The translations under genes were made by a program, and so were the position numbers. A DNA stretch of 64,000 nucleotides, from assembly GCF_023887685.1 (NCBI RefSeq), contig NZ_JAMWMR010000006.1, positions 62,001-126,000 on the forward strand. Direction: 5' to 3'. This DNA is from Streptomyces macrolidinus. GTDB taxonomy: Bacteria; Actinomycetota; Actinomycetes; Streptomycetales; Streptomycetaceae. Shown here piece after piece: positions 8,446 to 16,445 of the stretch. Under the pieces are notes generated by a model, which made no database searches, was not told where the DNA came from, and saw nothing but the letters and a program-made list of their open reading frames with translations. The stretch's first letter is position 1; each line of letters begins with the position of its first letter.

Positions 8446-9696
8446 ATGGATTCCCGCACGCATGACGCGTATGCAGCGCAGGACGGACACGCCGCCGGGG
8501 GCCGCCCGGCCGGCCGGGCGTTCGCCACCGAGGCCGTGCACGCCGGCCGCGAGGACCTCGCCGAACTGGGGCTGCACGCCCCACCGTTGGACCTCTCCAC
8601 GACCTACCCCAGCCGCGACAGCCGCGCCGAGGCCGCCCGGCTCGACGCCTTCGCGGCCGACGGCGCGGAGCTGACCGGGCCGCCCGTCTACGGCCGGATC
8701 GGCAACCCGACCGTCGCCCGCTTCGAGACGGCGCTGGCCCGGCTCGAAGGCACCGAGGCCGCGGTCGCGTTCGCCAGCGGCATGGCCGCGCTCAGCGCCG
8801 TGCTGCTGCTCCGCAACTCGCTAGGGCTGCGTCATGTCGTCGCCGTACGACCGCTGTACGGGTGCAGTGACCATCTGCTGACCGCCGGGCTGCTGGGCTC
8901 CGAGGTGACCTGGACCGACCCGGCGGGCATCACGGACGCGCTGCGGCCCGACACCGGACTCGTCATGGTCGAGTCCCCGGCCAACCCGACACTCGCGGAG
9001 ATCGACCTGCGCGCGATCGCCCACTCCTGCGGATCGGTGCCGCTGCTGGTGGACAACACCTTCGCGACCCCGGTGCTGCAACGGCCTGCCGAGCTGGGGG
9101 CGCGCCTGGTGCTGCACAGCGCCACGAAGTACCTGGGTGGGCACGGCGACGTGATGGGCGGCGTCGTGGCCTGCGACGAGGAACTGGCGCGCGGGCTGCG
9201 CCAAGTGCGCTTCGCGACGGGCGGGTTGCTTCATCCGCTCGCCGGATACCTGCTGCTGCGCGGCCTGTCGACGCTGCCGGTACGGGTCCGGGCCGCGTCC
9301 GCGACCGCCGCCGAACTCGCCCGCCGCCTCGCCGACGACCCGCGCGTCGCCCGCGTCCACTACCCGCGGATCGGGGGCGCGATGATCGCCTTCGAGGTGC
9401 ACGGCGACCCGCACGCGGTGATCGGCGGGGTCCGGCTGATCACCCCCGCGGTGAGCCTCGGCAGCGTCGACACGCTCATCCAGCACCCGGCCTCCATCAG
9501 CCACCGCATCGTCGACGCGGACGACCGCAGGGGCGCCGGCGTCAGCGACCGGCTGCTGCGCCTGTCGGTGGGCCTGGAGGACGTCGAGGACCTGTGGGCC
9601 GATCTGCGGGGGGCGTTGGGCGCCGAGCAGGCCGACAACCGTCCGGCCGAGCAGACCGCGGACCGCCCGGCCAAGGAGGTCGCGGGAAGCCAGTGA
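8446..9696 (+). CDS. Trans-sulfuration-family PLP enzyme (methionine gamma-lyase / cystathionine gamma-lyase-like)
   Basis: A 416-residue member of the Cys/Met-metabolism PLP enzymes. It has the substrate-loop motif [20 protein letters not shown], the cofactor segment [34 protein letters not shown], and the Schiff-base lysine in [12 protein letters not shown] (Lys228). Such enzymes cleave or form C-S bonds in methionine, cystathionine or homocysteine; sequence alone does not separate lyase from synthase. The C-terminal about 25 residues are Ala/Asp/Glu-rich and probably disordered. The divergent Lrp gene and the lack of biosynthetic neighbours favour a catabolic lyase. A hairpin at 9720-9750 follows the stop. 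Confidence 0.85.
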   Translation: MDSRTHDAYAAQDGHAAGGRPAGRAFATEAVHAGREDLAELGLHAPPLDLSTTYPSRDSRAEAARLDAFAADGAELTGPPVYGRIGNPTVARFETALARLEGTEAAVAFASGMAALSAVLLLRNSLGLRHVVAVRPLYGCSDHLLTAGLLGSEVTWTDPAGITDALRPDTGLVMVESPANPTLAEIDLRAIAHSCGSVPLLVDNTFATPVLQRPAELGARLVLHSATKYLGGHGDVMGGVVACDEELARGLRQVRFATGGLLHPLAGYLLLRGLSTLPVRVRAASATAAELARRLADDPRVARVHYPRIGGAMIAFEVHGDPHAVIGGVRLITPAVSLGSVDTLIQHPASISHRIVDADDRRGAGVSDRLLRLSVGLEDVEDLWADLRGALGAEQADNRPAEQTADRPAKEVAGSQ

Positions 9697-9719
9697 CCGC
9701 GCGCGGACTCGGCGGAGCG

Positions 9720-9750
9720 CCGCGCACCGGGGGATGACTCCGGTGCGCGG
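9720..9750 (+). terminator. Hairpin terminator after the PLP enzyme gene
   Basis: Perfect 11-bp inverted repeat CCGCGCACCGG / CCGGTGCGCGG with a 9-nt loop, 23 bp after the stop codon. No U-tract follows, which is common for Streptomyces terminators. It lies between convergent genes and could serve both. Confidence 0.7.
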
Positions 9751-9880
9751 CATGCCGTTCGAGCGTACGCGAGCGGGTGGTCTCCCACGGAATCGGAACG
9801 ATCAATTCCGGCCGACTTCCGTCAGGCTTCGGCCATCCCAAGGCTTCTATGTCACAAGGGAGTTACCGCTAGCGGGCGCG

Positions 9881-11341
9881 TCACGCGCGCGTGACAGCCG
9901 CCAACGCCCGTACACCCTCGCGGATCCGGGAAGGCGACAGATGCGCGTACCCGAGCACCAGCCGCACCGCCTCGTCGGCCACCGTGCCGTACGCCCCGAG
10001 CGGACGCACCGCCACCCGGTCCGCCGCCTGTTCCAGGAACCGGTCCCGCGGTCCGTACCGGTCGGGCAGCCGGGCGATGACATGCAGCCCGGCCGCGATC
10101 CCGGACACCTCGGTGCCGGGGAAGTGCTCCGCCAGGGCGGCCACCAAGGTGTCGCGGCGCTCCCGGTAGGCGCGTTGACAGCGGCGCAGGTGCCGGTCGT
10201 AGTCGCCGCGCTCCACGAACCGGGCCAGCAGCGCCTGGTCGAGGACCGGATGCCCGAGGTCCATGGTCCGTTTGCGTTCGGCGACCTCCTCGGCGAACGC
10301 CTCCGGTACGAGCAGCCAGCCGAGCCGCAGCCCCGGCGCGAGCGACTTGCTGACCGAGCCCGTGTACGCGACACGCTCCGGATCGAGTCCCTGCAGCGCG
10401 CCCACGGGGGCACGGTCGTACCGGAAGTCCCCGTCGTAGTCGTCCTCGATGACGAGCCCGTCGACGGAGCGGGCCCAGTGCAGCAGTTCGGCGCGCCGAC
10501 GCGCGGAATACGCGATCCCGGAGGGGAACTGGTGGGCGGGCGTGGTGACAACGGCCCGGACCCGCGACGCGTCCAGGGGCCCGACGGCCAGTCCGTCCTC
10601 GTCCAGGGGCAACGGCACGGCGCTGATGCCGAGGGACGCGTACAGGCCACCGTGCTCGGGGCTGCCCGGGTCCTCCACACCCACGGCGCGCACCCCGCGC
10701 GCGTGCAGCACACCGCCCAGCAGCGTGATCGCCTGCGCCACCCCGGAGACGACCACGATCCGCTCGGGGTCGGCGACCACGCCGCGGCGCCGCGCGAGCA
10801 GCCCCGCGAGCGCGACGCGCAGCCGGGGCAGCCCGCGAGGGTCCGGGTATCCCAGCGAGTGGTGCGGGAGTTCGGCCAGCACCGCGCGGTGGGCCGCCGC
10901 CCAGGCCGCCCGCGGGAACAGCGACAGATCCGGGGCGCCCGGCAGGAAGCCCGCGTGGGCCGCGGGGGAGGGGCGCGGGGCGAGGTCGTGGGCGCGGGGG
11001 TGCGCCGCCCGCACGGCACCGCTCACCCAGGTCCCCGCGCCCCGGTCGGCACGCAGATACCCCTCGGCGGTCAACTGCTCGTACGCCTCCGTCACCAGCC
11101 CCCTCGACACACCGAGATCGGCGGCGAGTTCACGGCTCGACGGCAGCCGTGTGCCCGCGGCCAGCCGCCCCGAGCGGACCGCCTCCCGCAGCGCCTCCCG
11201 CAAGGTGCGGCCCCGCGCGCGTGCCGGTGCGCGGGCCGCCGGAAGCAGCAGTTCCCAGGCGGCGGCCCAGGGCGCCGACCCGTCCGGCGCGGAGGGTGCC
11301 CGACCGGGCGCCGTTCCCGAAGTGGTCCCCGATGGCGTCAT
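9881..11341 (-). CDS. MocR/PdxR-type regulator (GntR DNA-binding domain fused to aminotransferase fold)
   Basis: A 486-residue protein with a winged-helix GntR domain at about residues 40-110 (LREALREAVRSGRLAAGTRLPSSRELA, then DLGVSRGLVTEAYEQL) fused to a class-I aminotransferase-like domain. The PLP lysine sits in YTGSVSKSLAPGLRLGW, and IEDDYDGDFRYD is the typical MocR sequence. These proteins usually sense PLP or an amino-compound adduct and regulate a divergent gene. Here the divergent gene, 47 bp away, is an EamA-type exporter. A longer GC-rich N-terminus (about 25 residues) precedes the DNA-binding domain, so the true start may be slightly downstream. Confidence 0.92.
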   Translation of the reverse strand: MTPSGTTSGTAPGRAPSAPDGSAPWAAAWELLLPAARAPARARGRTLREALREAVRSGRLAAGTRLPSSRELAADLGVSRGLVTEAYEQLTAEGYLRADRGAGTWVSGAVRAAHPRAHDLAPRPSPAAHAGFLPGAPDLSLFPRAAWAAAHRAVLAELPHHSLGYPDPRGLPRLRVALAGLLARRRGVVADPERIVVVSGVAQAITLLGGVLHARGVRAVGVEDPGSPEHGGLYASLGISAVPLPLDEDGLAVGPLDASRVRAVVTTPAHQFPSGIAYSARRRAELLHWARSVDGLVIEDDYDGDFRYDRAPVGALQGLDPERVAYTGSVSKSLAPGLRLGWLLVPEAFAEEVAERKRTMDLGHPVLDQALLARFVERGDYDRHLRRCQRAYRERRDTLVAALAEHFPGTEVSGIAAGLHVIARLPDRYGPRDRFLEQAADRVAVRPLGAYGTVADEAVRLVLGYAHLSPSRIREGVRALAAVTRA

Positions 11342-11352
11342 GGAAGTGGACC

Positions 11353-11381
11353 TTAAACCGGACCGCCGCCCTGCCTAGCGT
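11353..11381 (+). promoter_or_regulatory. Candidate promoter of the EamA gene, likely giving a leaderless mRNA
   Basis: TTAAAC (11353-11358) and TAGCGT (11376-11381) are 17 bp apart, and the ATG at 11389 begins 8 nt after the -10 element, about where transcription should start. No ribosome-binding site is visible, as expected for a leaderless transcript. The same 47 bp must also hold the MocR-gene promoter and operator (AGTGGACCTTAAACCGGACC overlaps the -35). Confidence 0.5.
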
Positions 11382-11388
11382 CGCCCGT

Positions 11389-12555
11389 ATGAACGTCACC
11401 ACCGCGCGCGGAGCCCTGCTCGCCGCGCTCGCCTGCGTCCTCGTCGGAGGATCCTTCACCGCCAACAGCGTCCTCGGCCACTACCCCTGGGCGGGCGGCC
11501 AGTTCCTTCGCTACGCCCTGGCCTGCCTGCTGCTCCTGCCTCTGGTCGGCCGCGGCGGTGCGGCGGCGCTGCGCGGCCTCGGACCCCGCGCGTGGGGGCG
11601 CCTCGCCCTGCTCGCCGCGGTCGGGATGGTGGGCTTCAACCTGTCGGTGATCGCCGCCGAACGCTCCGCCGAACCGGCCGTGCCGGGCGTCTTCGTGGGG
11701 TGCGCTCCGGTGGTGGTCGCCGTCCTCGTGCCGCTGCTGGCGGGGCGGCGTCCCGCGCGGCAGGTGCTGGGCGGGGCATTGCTGGTGGCCGTCGGCGCGT
11801 TCACGGTCCAGGGGTGGGGCCGTACGGACGGCGGCGGCATCGCCTTCTCTCTGTGCGCGCTCGCGGGGGAGGTCGGCTTCGCGGTGCTCGCCGTGCCCGT
11901 GGTGCGCCCGCTGGGGCCCAGGCTGCTGTCGGCGACCGTCTGCGGGATCGCGGCCCTGGAGTCGGCGGTGGCCGGAGCGGCCGTGGACGGCGGGAACTGG
12001 CTGCGCGTGCCGGACCGTACGGAGGCCGCCGCGCTGCTGTGGCAGGCGGCGGTCGTCACCGTCGTCGGCTTCGTGTGCTGGTACATGGGCCTGCAGCGCC
12101 TCGGCGCCGAGCGCGCCACCCTCTTCTCCGGGCTCATCCCGGTCGCCGCCGCCTGTACCGCGCCGATCGTCGGCACCGGCGCCTACGGGCCCGCGCAGGC
12201 GGCGGGAAGTGCCCTGGTCGGGGCCGGAGTGGCCGTGGGCTCGGGCGTGTCGGTCCGCAGGCGCCAAGGCTCAGCGGCTGCCGTCCAGGATGACCCGGGC
12301 GACCAGCGCCGGGTCGTCGTTCATCGGGACGTGGCCGCAGCCGGGCAGCCGGATCAGCCGGGCCTGCGGGATGAACCGCTTGGCGCGGACGCCCTGGCGG
12401 CTCACCAGGACCAGGTCCCTGGTGCCCCACGCGACGGTGACCGGCAGCCCGGCCACATCGTCGGTGAACCGGACGGACGTGCCCGCCCGCAGGCTCTCGG
12501 TGAACCCCTCGGCCTGGGCCAGCGCGAGCGTCTCGGCGACGACGGCCTCGGGTGA
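11389..12555 (+). CDS. EamA/DMT-family transporter with antisense-overlapping C-terminal extension
   Basis: The first about 290 residues form a ten-helix drug/metabolite transporter with two EamA repeats (LLAALACVLVGGSFTANSV at the start, then repeated hydrophobic segments such as LLAAVGMVGFNLSVIAAE and AVVTVVGFVCWYMGLQRLGA). The core ends at about GVSVRRRQ near 12264. The frame has no stop there and continues for roughly 95 residues, rich in Asp, Gly, Pro and Arg, through the 3' part of the convergent hydrolase gene to TGA at 12555. Such proteins export amino acids or metabolites; the MocR neighbour suggests an amine or amino-acid-like substrate. The tail looks like antisense sequence, so stop-codon loss or a sequencing frameshift near 12265 should be considered. 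Confidence 0.8.
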   Translation: MNVTTARGALLAALACVLVGGSFTANSVLGHYPWAGGQFLRYALACLLLLPLVGRGGAAALRGLGPRAWGRLALLAAVGMVGFNLSVIAAERSAEPAVPGVFVGCAPVVVAVLVPLLAGRRPARQVLGGALLVAVGAFTVQGWGRTDGGGIAFSLCALAGEVGFAVLAVPVVRPLGPRLLSATVCGIAALESAVAGAAVDGGNWLRVPDRTEAAALLWQAAVVTVVGFVCWYMGLQRLGAERATLFSGLIPVAAACTAPIVGTGAYGPAQAAGSALVGAGVAVGSGVSVRRRQGSAAAVQDDPGDQRRVVVHRDVAAAGQPDQPGLRDEPLGADALAAHQDQVPGAPRDGDRQPGHIVGEPDGRARPQALGEPLGLGQRERLGDDGLG

Positions 12556-13101
12556 ACGGCGCCCGGGGTGGGCGTAGATCGTGCTCGTCAGCACCGTACG
12601 CCCGGCCGCCGTGTGCGACAGCCGCTCCACCACCGGCAGTGGCATGCTCCGCGCGGCCCGGCGCATCGCCGCCAGGACCGTGAACGCGTATCGCCGCTCG
12701 GCCGGGGTCCAGAAGCCCGCGGGCGCGAGCGCGGTGACGGACCGTACGAGCTGCGCGCGCCCCAACTCCAGCGCCAGCAGGCCGCCCATGGAGTTGCCCG
12801 CCACATGCGGATGCTCGATCCCCAGCGCCTCGCACAGCGCACCGAGCGCGTGCACCTCGGTCGTCAGGTTGTACGGCAGTCCGTCCGGCAGCCCCGGAGA
12901 GGCGCCGCAGCCGGGCAGATCGACCGCGATGACGTCCCGCTCGGTGGCGAGGATGTCCATGACCGGGTCCCAGGCCTGGCGGTGATGCCCGATGCCGTGC
13001 AGCAGCAGAAGCGGTTCGCCGTGACCCCTGCGGGCGTAGGAGACGGTCACGGCGCGCGGGCCGTGCGCGGAGGGGAGCGGGAAGGAGACGGTGGCGGCCA
13101 T
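12271..13101 (-). CDS. Alpha/beta hydrolase
   Basis: A 276-residue alpha/beta-hydrolase-fold protein. The oxyanion segment LLLLHGIGHHRQAWDPVM, the turn VDLPGCGASPG, the nucleophile elbow GNSMGGLLAL (catalytic Ser), a late Asp in VAWGTRDLVL and the His in LPGCGHVPM give a complete triad. It is most like haloperoxidase or lactonase-type esterases; the substrate is unknown. The ATG at 13101 is used; another ATG lies three codons upstream at 13110 and neither has a strong ribosome-binding site. It is divergent from the ECF41 sigma factor gene, and its last about 285 bases are overlapped antisense by the EamA reading frame. Confidence 0.85.
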   Translation of the reverse strand: MAATVSFPLPSAHGPRAVTVSYARRGHGEPLLLLHGIGHHRQAWDPVMDILATERDVIAVDLPGCGASPGLPDGLPYNLTTEVHALGALCEALGIEHPHVAGNSMGGLLALELGRAQLVRSVTALAPAGFWTPAERRYAFTVLAAMRRAARSMPLPVVERLSHTAAGRTVLTSTIYAHPGRRSPEAVVAETLALAQAEGFTESLRAGTSVRFTDDVAGLPVTVAWGTRDLVLVSRQGVRAKRFIPQARLIRLPGCGHVPMNDDPALVARVILDGSR

Positions 13102-13155
13102 GGTGCCCATGGTGCGGCGCCACGTCAGGCGGCGCCACCGGCTCGGCGGCCCCTT

Positions 13156-13200
13156 GTGCTCGGCTTGTGTCCTGCGCGGTGCTCGGCTTGTGTCCGGCGC
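13156..13200. repeat. 23-bp tandem duplication in the ECF41 upstream region
   Basis: The 17-bp sequence GTGCTCGGCTTGTGTCC occurs at 13156-13172 and 13179-13195, a 23-bp period, with the flanking GCG also shared. It lies 52-96 bp upstream of the sigma-factor GTG, in the divergent promoter region, so it may duplicate a promoter or operator half. Confidence 0.7.
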
Positions 13201-13251
13201 TACAGCGGTTGCGTCTGGACACGGGCCGAGGACGTCGGATGGGATGGCACG

Positions 13252-14136
13252 GTGACCATCGACACCGTGACCGATGTCTTCGAGGAGCACCGCAGCGTCC
13301 TGATGGGCGTCGCCTACCGCATGCTCGGCCGGATCGCCGACGCCGAGGACGTGGTCCAGGAGGCCTGGCTGCGCTGGTCGGGCGCCGACCGCGACCCCGT
13401 CCGCGAACCGCGCGCCTACCTCGTCCGTATCACCACCCGGCTGGCCGTCGACCGGCTGCGTCAACTGCGGGCACGCAACGAGACCTATGTGGGCCCCTGG
13501 CTGCCCGAGCCGTACCCCACCGCCTTCGGCGACACCGTCCCGGACACGGCCGAACAAGCCGTGCTCGCCGACTCCGTCTCGCTCGCCGTCCTCGTCGTCC
13601 TGGAGTCCCTCTCGCCCCTGGAACGGGCGGTGTTCGTCCTCCGCGAGGCCTTCGGCTACCCCTTCGCGGAGATCGCCACCACCCTGGACCGCAGCGAGGC
13701 CGCGGTGCGCCAACTCGCCGCACGCGCGCGCAAGCACGTCGACGAACGGCGCCCGCGCTACGAGGTCGACCCGGCCCAACGCCGCGATCTGACCGAGCGG
13801 TTCCTCGCCGCCTCGGCCGAGGGCGACCTCGACGGACTGATGCGGCTGCTCGCCCCGGACGTCAAGCTGATCGGCGACAGCGGCGGCCACGCCAAGGCCC
13901 CGCTGCGGATCATGGAGAGCGCCGACAAGGTCGGCCGCTTCATGGCCGCCGTCGGCAGCCAGGGCCTCCCGGACGTGTCGTTCCACTTCCTGGAGGTCAA
14001 CGGCGCTCCGGCCCTGCTGCTCAGGTCCGGTGGCAGGCCCGACACCCTCCTCCAGATGGACGTCGCCGACGGGCGCGTGCAGTGCCTCTACCTCATCCGC
14101 AACCCCGAGAAGCTGGCACACCTGCCCCGGCAGTAG
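13252..14136 (+). CDS. ECF-type RNA polymerase sigma factor, SigJ/ECF41 group
   Basis: A 294-residue sigma factor: sigma-2 region (VFEEHRSVLMGVAYRMLGR, then IADAEDVVQEAWLRW), sigma-4 region (VVLESLSPLERAVFVLREAF, then GYPFAEIATTLDRSEAAVRQ), and a C-terminal SnoaL-like domain of about 110 residues. The latter and its GDSGGHAKAP motif plus the final RNPEKL mark the ECF41 group, in which this domain acts as a built-in anti-sigma module in place of a separate anti-sigma factor. The GTG at 13252 is chosen from homology. Classical ECF41 genes sit beside a carboxymuconolactone-decarboxylase or oxidoreductase gene; here the neighbour is an alpha/beta hydrolase on the opposite strand. A strong terminator follows. 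Confidence 0.92.
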   Translation: MTIDTVTDVFEEHRSVLMGVAYRMLGRIADAEDVVQEAWLRWSGADRDPVREPRAYLVRITTRLAVDRLRQLRARNETYVGPWLPEPYPTAFGDTVPDTAEQAVLADSVSLAVLVVLESLSPLERAVFVLREAFGYPFAEIATTLDRSEAAVRQLAARARKHVDERRPRYEVDPAQRRDLTERFLAASAEGDLDGLMRLLAPDVKLIGDSGGHAKAPLRIMESADKVGRFMAAVGSQGLPDVSFHFLEVNGAPALLLRSGGRPDTLLQMDVADGRVQCLYLIRNPEKLAHLPRQ

Positions 14137-14149
14137 CGGACGGCCCCAG

Positions 14150-14199
14150 GACGGCGAGGCCCGTGTTCGTGCGTGTTCACGAGCGCGGGCCTCGCCGTC
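14150..14199 (+). terminator. Strong hairpin terminator after the sigma factor gene
   Basis: Arms 14150-14163 and 14186-14199 pair perfectly over 14 bp (GACGGCGAGGCCCG / CGGGCCTCGCCGTC), and the loop itself can form a short CGTG/CACG stem. It begins 14 bp after the stop codon. Confidence 0.85.
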
Positions 14200-14304
14200 G
14201 TCCGCTGCGGCAGTGACGGTGGCATCGCCTGCGGCATCGGCCTCGCGAACGTCGCGTGAACGCTTCGCGGCGGGGCGTCCGCGCGCACCGCGGGGGATCG
14301 AGAA

Positions 14305-14339
14305 TTGGTCTTGACCAAGGGTGGGGGCCGCCTTATCGT
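14305..14339 (+). promoter_or_regulatory. Promoter overlapped by a DasR-like operator, upstream of the GntR gene
   Basis: TTGGTCTTGACCAA (14305-14318) is a perfect inverted repeat of 6-bp arms around TT. Its core TGGTCTTGACCA differs at one position from the DasR dre core TGGTCTAGACCA known from Streptomyces. It overlaps a good -35 TTGACC (14311-14316), which is followed after 17 bp by the -10 TATCGT (14334-14339). Binding there would block RNA polymerase, so autorepression by the GntR product, or control by DasR itself, is likely. Confidence 0.7.
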
Positions 14340-14416
14340 CGCTGAGAAGTGCAACAACCTTTCATAAACAAGGGCGCTGAAACGCCGTCCGGGTCACGGC
14401 GATTGCGGAGGACAGG

Positions 14417-15178
14417 GTGGGGACCACGCAGCTCGAATCGGTGCCGGAGCCGAAGTACTGGCAGCTCAGGACCGTGCTCACCGAAGCACTCGACTCCGAG
14501 TTCTCCGTGGGCGAGATCCTGCCCAACGAACGCGACCTCGCGGCCCGCTTCGGCGTCGCCCGTGCCACCCTCCGCCAGGCCCTCGAACAGCTCGAACTGG
14601 AAGGCCGGTTGCAGCGCCGCCGCGGCGTCGGCACCACGGTCGCCCCGCCGCGCGTCGGCGTGGCCGTCGGATCCGCGCAGCACACGTGGCCGGGCGCGGC
14701 CGACGACGCCTGGCAGCCCACCGACTGCGTGCTCGCCCCACCGCCCGCCGCGGTCGCCGACCTCCTGGAGACCGGCCGGGACGAGCCGGTGCACACCGTG
14801 CGCCGCTCCCGGACGACGCACATCCAGCCCGTCGCCACCGAACTGCTCTATGTCCCGCGCTCGTCGGTGCCCGCCCTGCCCGCGATCGACACGCCCTCGG
14901 GCGCCGCCCGCGCGCGTGCCGTGCTGCGCGAACTCCAGCGCCTGCCCCTGGAGGGCCAGGACCAGTCCGTCGAACTGGGCTCGGCGGGCGCCGAGGACGC
15001 GCGCGAACTCGACCGGCTGCCCGGCGCCCCCGTCCTCCTCGTCACCACCCGCTTCCACACCGCGGGGCGTACGGCGGCCGTCTCCATGGCGACGTACCGC
15101 GCCGACACGTGCCGACTGACCTTCGGCGCCTTCGGCGGCGTCGAGATCCACCACGACCCGCAGCGCCACGCCTCCTGA
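14417..15178 (+). CDS. GntR-family regulator, HutC/DasR-like (winged helix plus UTRA domain)
   Basis: A 253-residue regulator. The winged helix covers about residues 12-75 (KYWQLRTVLTEALDSEFSVG, then NERDLAARFGVARATLRQAL), and a UTRA effector domain follows, ending in VSMATYRADTCRLTFGAFGGV. The layout and sequence resemble DasR, the N-acetylglucosamine-responsive regulator, so a phosphorylated sugar is the likely effector class (inference). The GTG at 14417 has GGAGGAC at 14407-14413. The upstream region carries a promoter overlapped by a dre-like operator. The convergent neighbour is a ROK-family regulator with 27 bp between stop codons; whether the two act on the same sugar is unknown. Confidence 0.9.
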   Translation: MGTTQLESVPEPKYWQLRTVLTEALDSEFSVGEILPNERDLAARFGVARATLRQALEQLELEGRLQRRRGVGTTVAPPRVGVAVGSAQHTWPGAADDAWQPTDCVLAPPPAAVADLLETGRDEPVHTVRRSRTTHIQPVATELLYVPRSSVPALPAIDTPSGAARARAVLRELQRLPLEGQDQSVELGSAGAEDARELDRLPGAPVLLVTTRFHTAGRTAAVSMATYRADTCRLTFGAFGGVEIHHDPQRHAS

Positions 15179-15205
15179 CCGCGCGAGGGACCAGGGGAGG
15201 CCGGT

Positions 15206-16363
15206 TCACCGCCGCGCCGTCGCCGTGCCCTCCACCGCGAACAACTGTTCCTCCACATGGTCCAGCGCCAGCCGCAGCGCCCCCGTCGCCACGGCGGCCT
15301 CGCCCAGCCGCGACAGGGTCACCTTCGGCGGGCGCAGACAGTAGCGGGCCAACTCCTCGCGCAGCGGGTCCAGTACGCCGTCCAGGCCCGCCGCCCAGCC
15401 ACCGATGACCACCAGCTCGGGGTCGAGGGCCAGTACGAGCGCCGCCACGTCGTGCACCAGCCGCTGGAAGAAGCGGTCCACGGCCGCGCCCGCCCGCAGA
15501 TCGCCCTCGCGGGCGAGCGCGAACACATCGGCGACCTGCTGTTCGTCCAGCGGCTTCAACGGCTCGTCCGTGGTCGAGAGCAGCGTCTCCGGGGCCGCCT
15601 CACGGCCGAGCAGATGCAACGCGCCGATCTCCCCGGCCGCGCCGCCGAAGCCCCGGTGCAGCCGTCCGCCGATCAGCGAGCCGGCGCCGGGACTCAGCCC
15701 CGCCAGGACGAACACGATGTCGTCGGAGTCGACGGCCGCGCCCTTCCAGTGCTCGGCGACGGCCGCCGCGTTGGCGTCGTTCTCGACCAGCACCGGGCAC
15801 TTGAAGGAACGGCTGAGCCGCTCGCCCAGCCGCAGCCCGGTCCACTCCGGCAGCGCCATGCCGAGGCGCACCGTGCCGTCCGCCTCCACGATGCCGGGGC
15901 TGCCCACCCCGACCGCGCGCAGCGACCCCCGCGCCACACCGCAGCGGCGCAGCAACTCGGCGACCGTGCCGCGCAGCCGCTCAAGACGCTCGTCGGCCGG
16001 AGCCGTCTCGGCGACCTCCTTGGAGAGCGTGCCGAGCTCCCGGCCGTCCAGGTCGGCGAGCACCGCGGTCACCCGGTGCGCCCCCACGTCCAGGCCCAGC
16101 AGATGGCCCGCCTCGGCCCGGAACCGGAACCGCCGCGCGGGCCGCCCCTGCCGCCGGGCAGCACCCTCCTCGGCGGCCTTCTCCACCACCAGCCCGACCT
16201 CGATCAGCCCCTCGACCACGCCCTCGACGGTCGGCCGGGACAGCCCCGTCACCCGGGTGATCTCGGTCAGCGTCGCACAGTCCACGGCACGCAGCGCGTG
16301 CAGCACCACCGCCGAGTTGATCCGTCGCAGCAGAGAGGGATCCCCGCCGGTCAGCCGCCCCAA
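15206..16363 (-). CDS. ROK-family transcriptional regulator (NagC/XylR type)
   Basis: A 385-residue protein with an N-terminal MarR-like winged helix (LLRRINSAVVLHALRAVDCA, then TLTEITRVTGLSRPTVEGVV) and a ROK sugar-kinase-like domain (LLGLDVGAHRVTAVLADLDG, VGVGSPGIVEADGTV, VLVENDANAAAVAEHWKG, GGAAGEIGALHL). The usual ROK zinc cluster (CxCGxxGCxE) is not visible in the expected place, where LLGREAAPETLL is found instead; metal binding may therefore be lost. The TTG at 16363 is chosen because GGGAGGA precedes it by 6 nt and homology begins just after; an in-frame start at 16441 would add 26 poorly conserved residues. It probably responds to a sugar or sugar phosphate. Confidence 0.85.
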   Translation of the reverse strand: MGRLTGGDPSLLRRINSAVVLHALRAVDCATLTEITRVTGLSRPTVEGVVEGLIEVGLVVEKAAEEGAARRQGRPARRFRFRAEAGHLLGLDVGAHRVTAVLADLDGRELGTLSKEVAETAPADERLERLRGTVAELLRRCGVARGSLRAVGVGSPGIVEADGTVRLGMALPEWTGLRLGERLSRSFKCPVLVENDANAAAVAEHWKGAAVDSDDIVFVLAGLSPGAGSLIGGRLHRGFGGAAGEIGALHLLGREAAPETLLSTTDEPLKPLDEQQVADVFALAREGDLRAGAAVDRFFQRLVHDVAALVLALDPELVVIGGWAAGLDGVLDPLREELARYCLRPPKVTLSRLGEAAVATGALRLALDHVEEQLFAVEGTATARR

Positions 16364-16445
16364 CGTCCGTCCTCCCAGCTCGTGCGCGTGTTGGGGCGGA
16401 TCGTACTCGGCGCCGCGCGCGCCCGCGAGGGCCGGTCCCACCGGA

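Noticed and set aside
12271..14121. A 616-codon hydrolase frame beginning at 14121
   Set aside because: Its first half is antisense to the ECF41 sigma factor; alpha/beta hydrolase homology begins near 13101.
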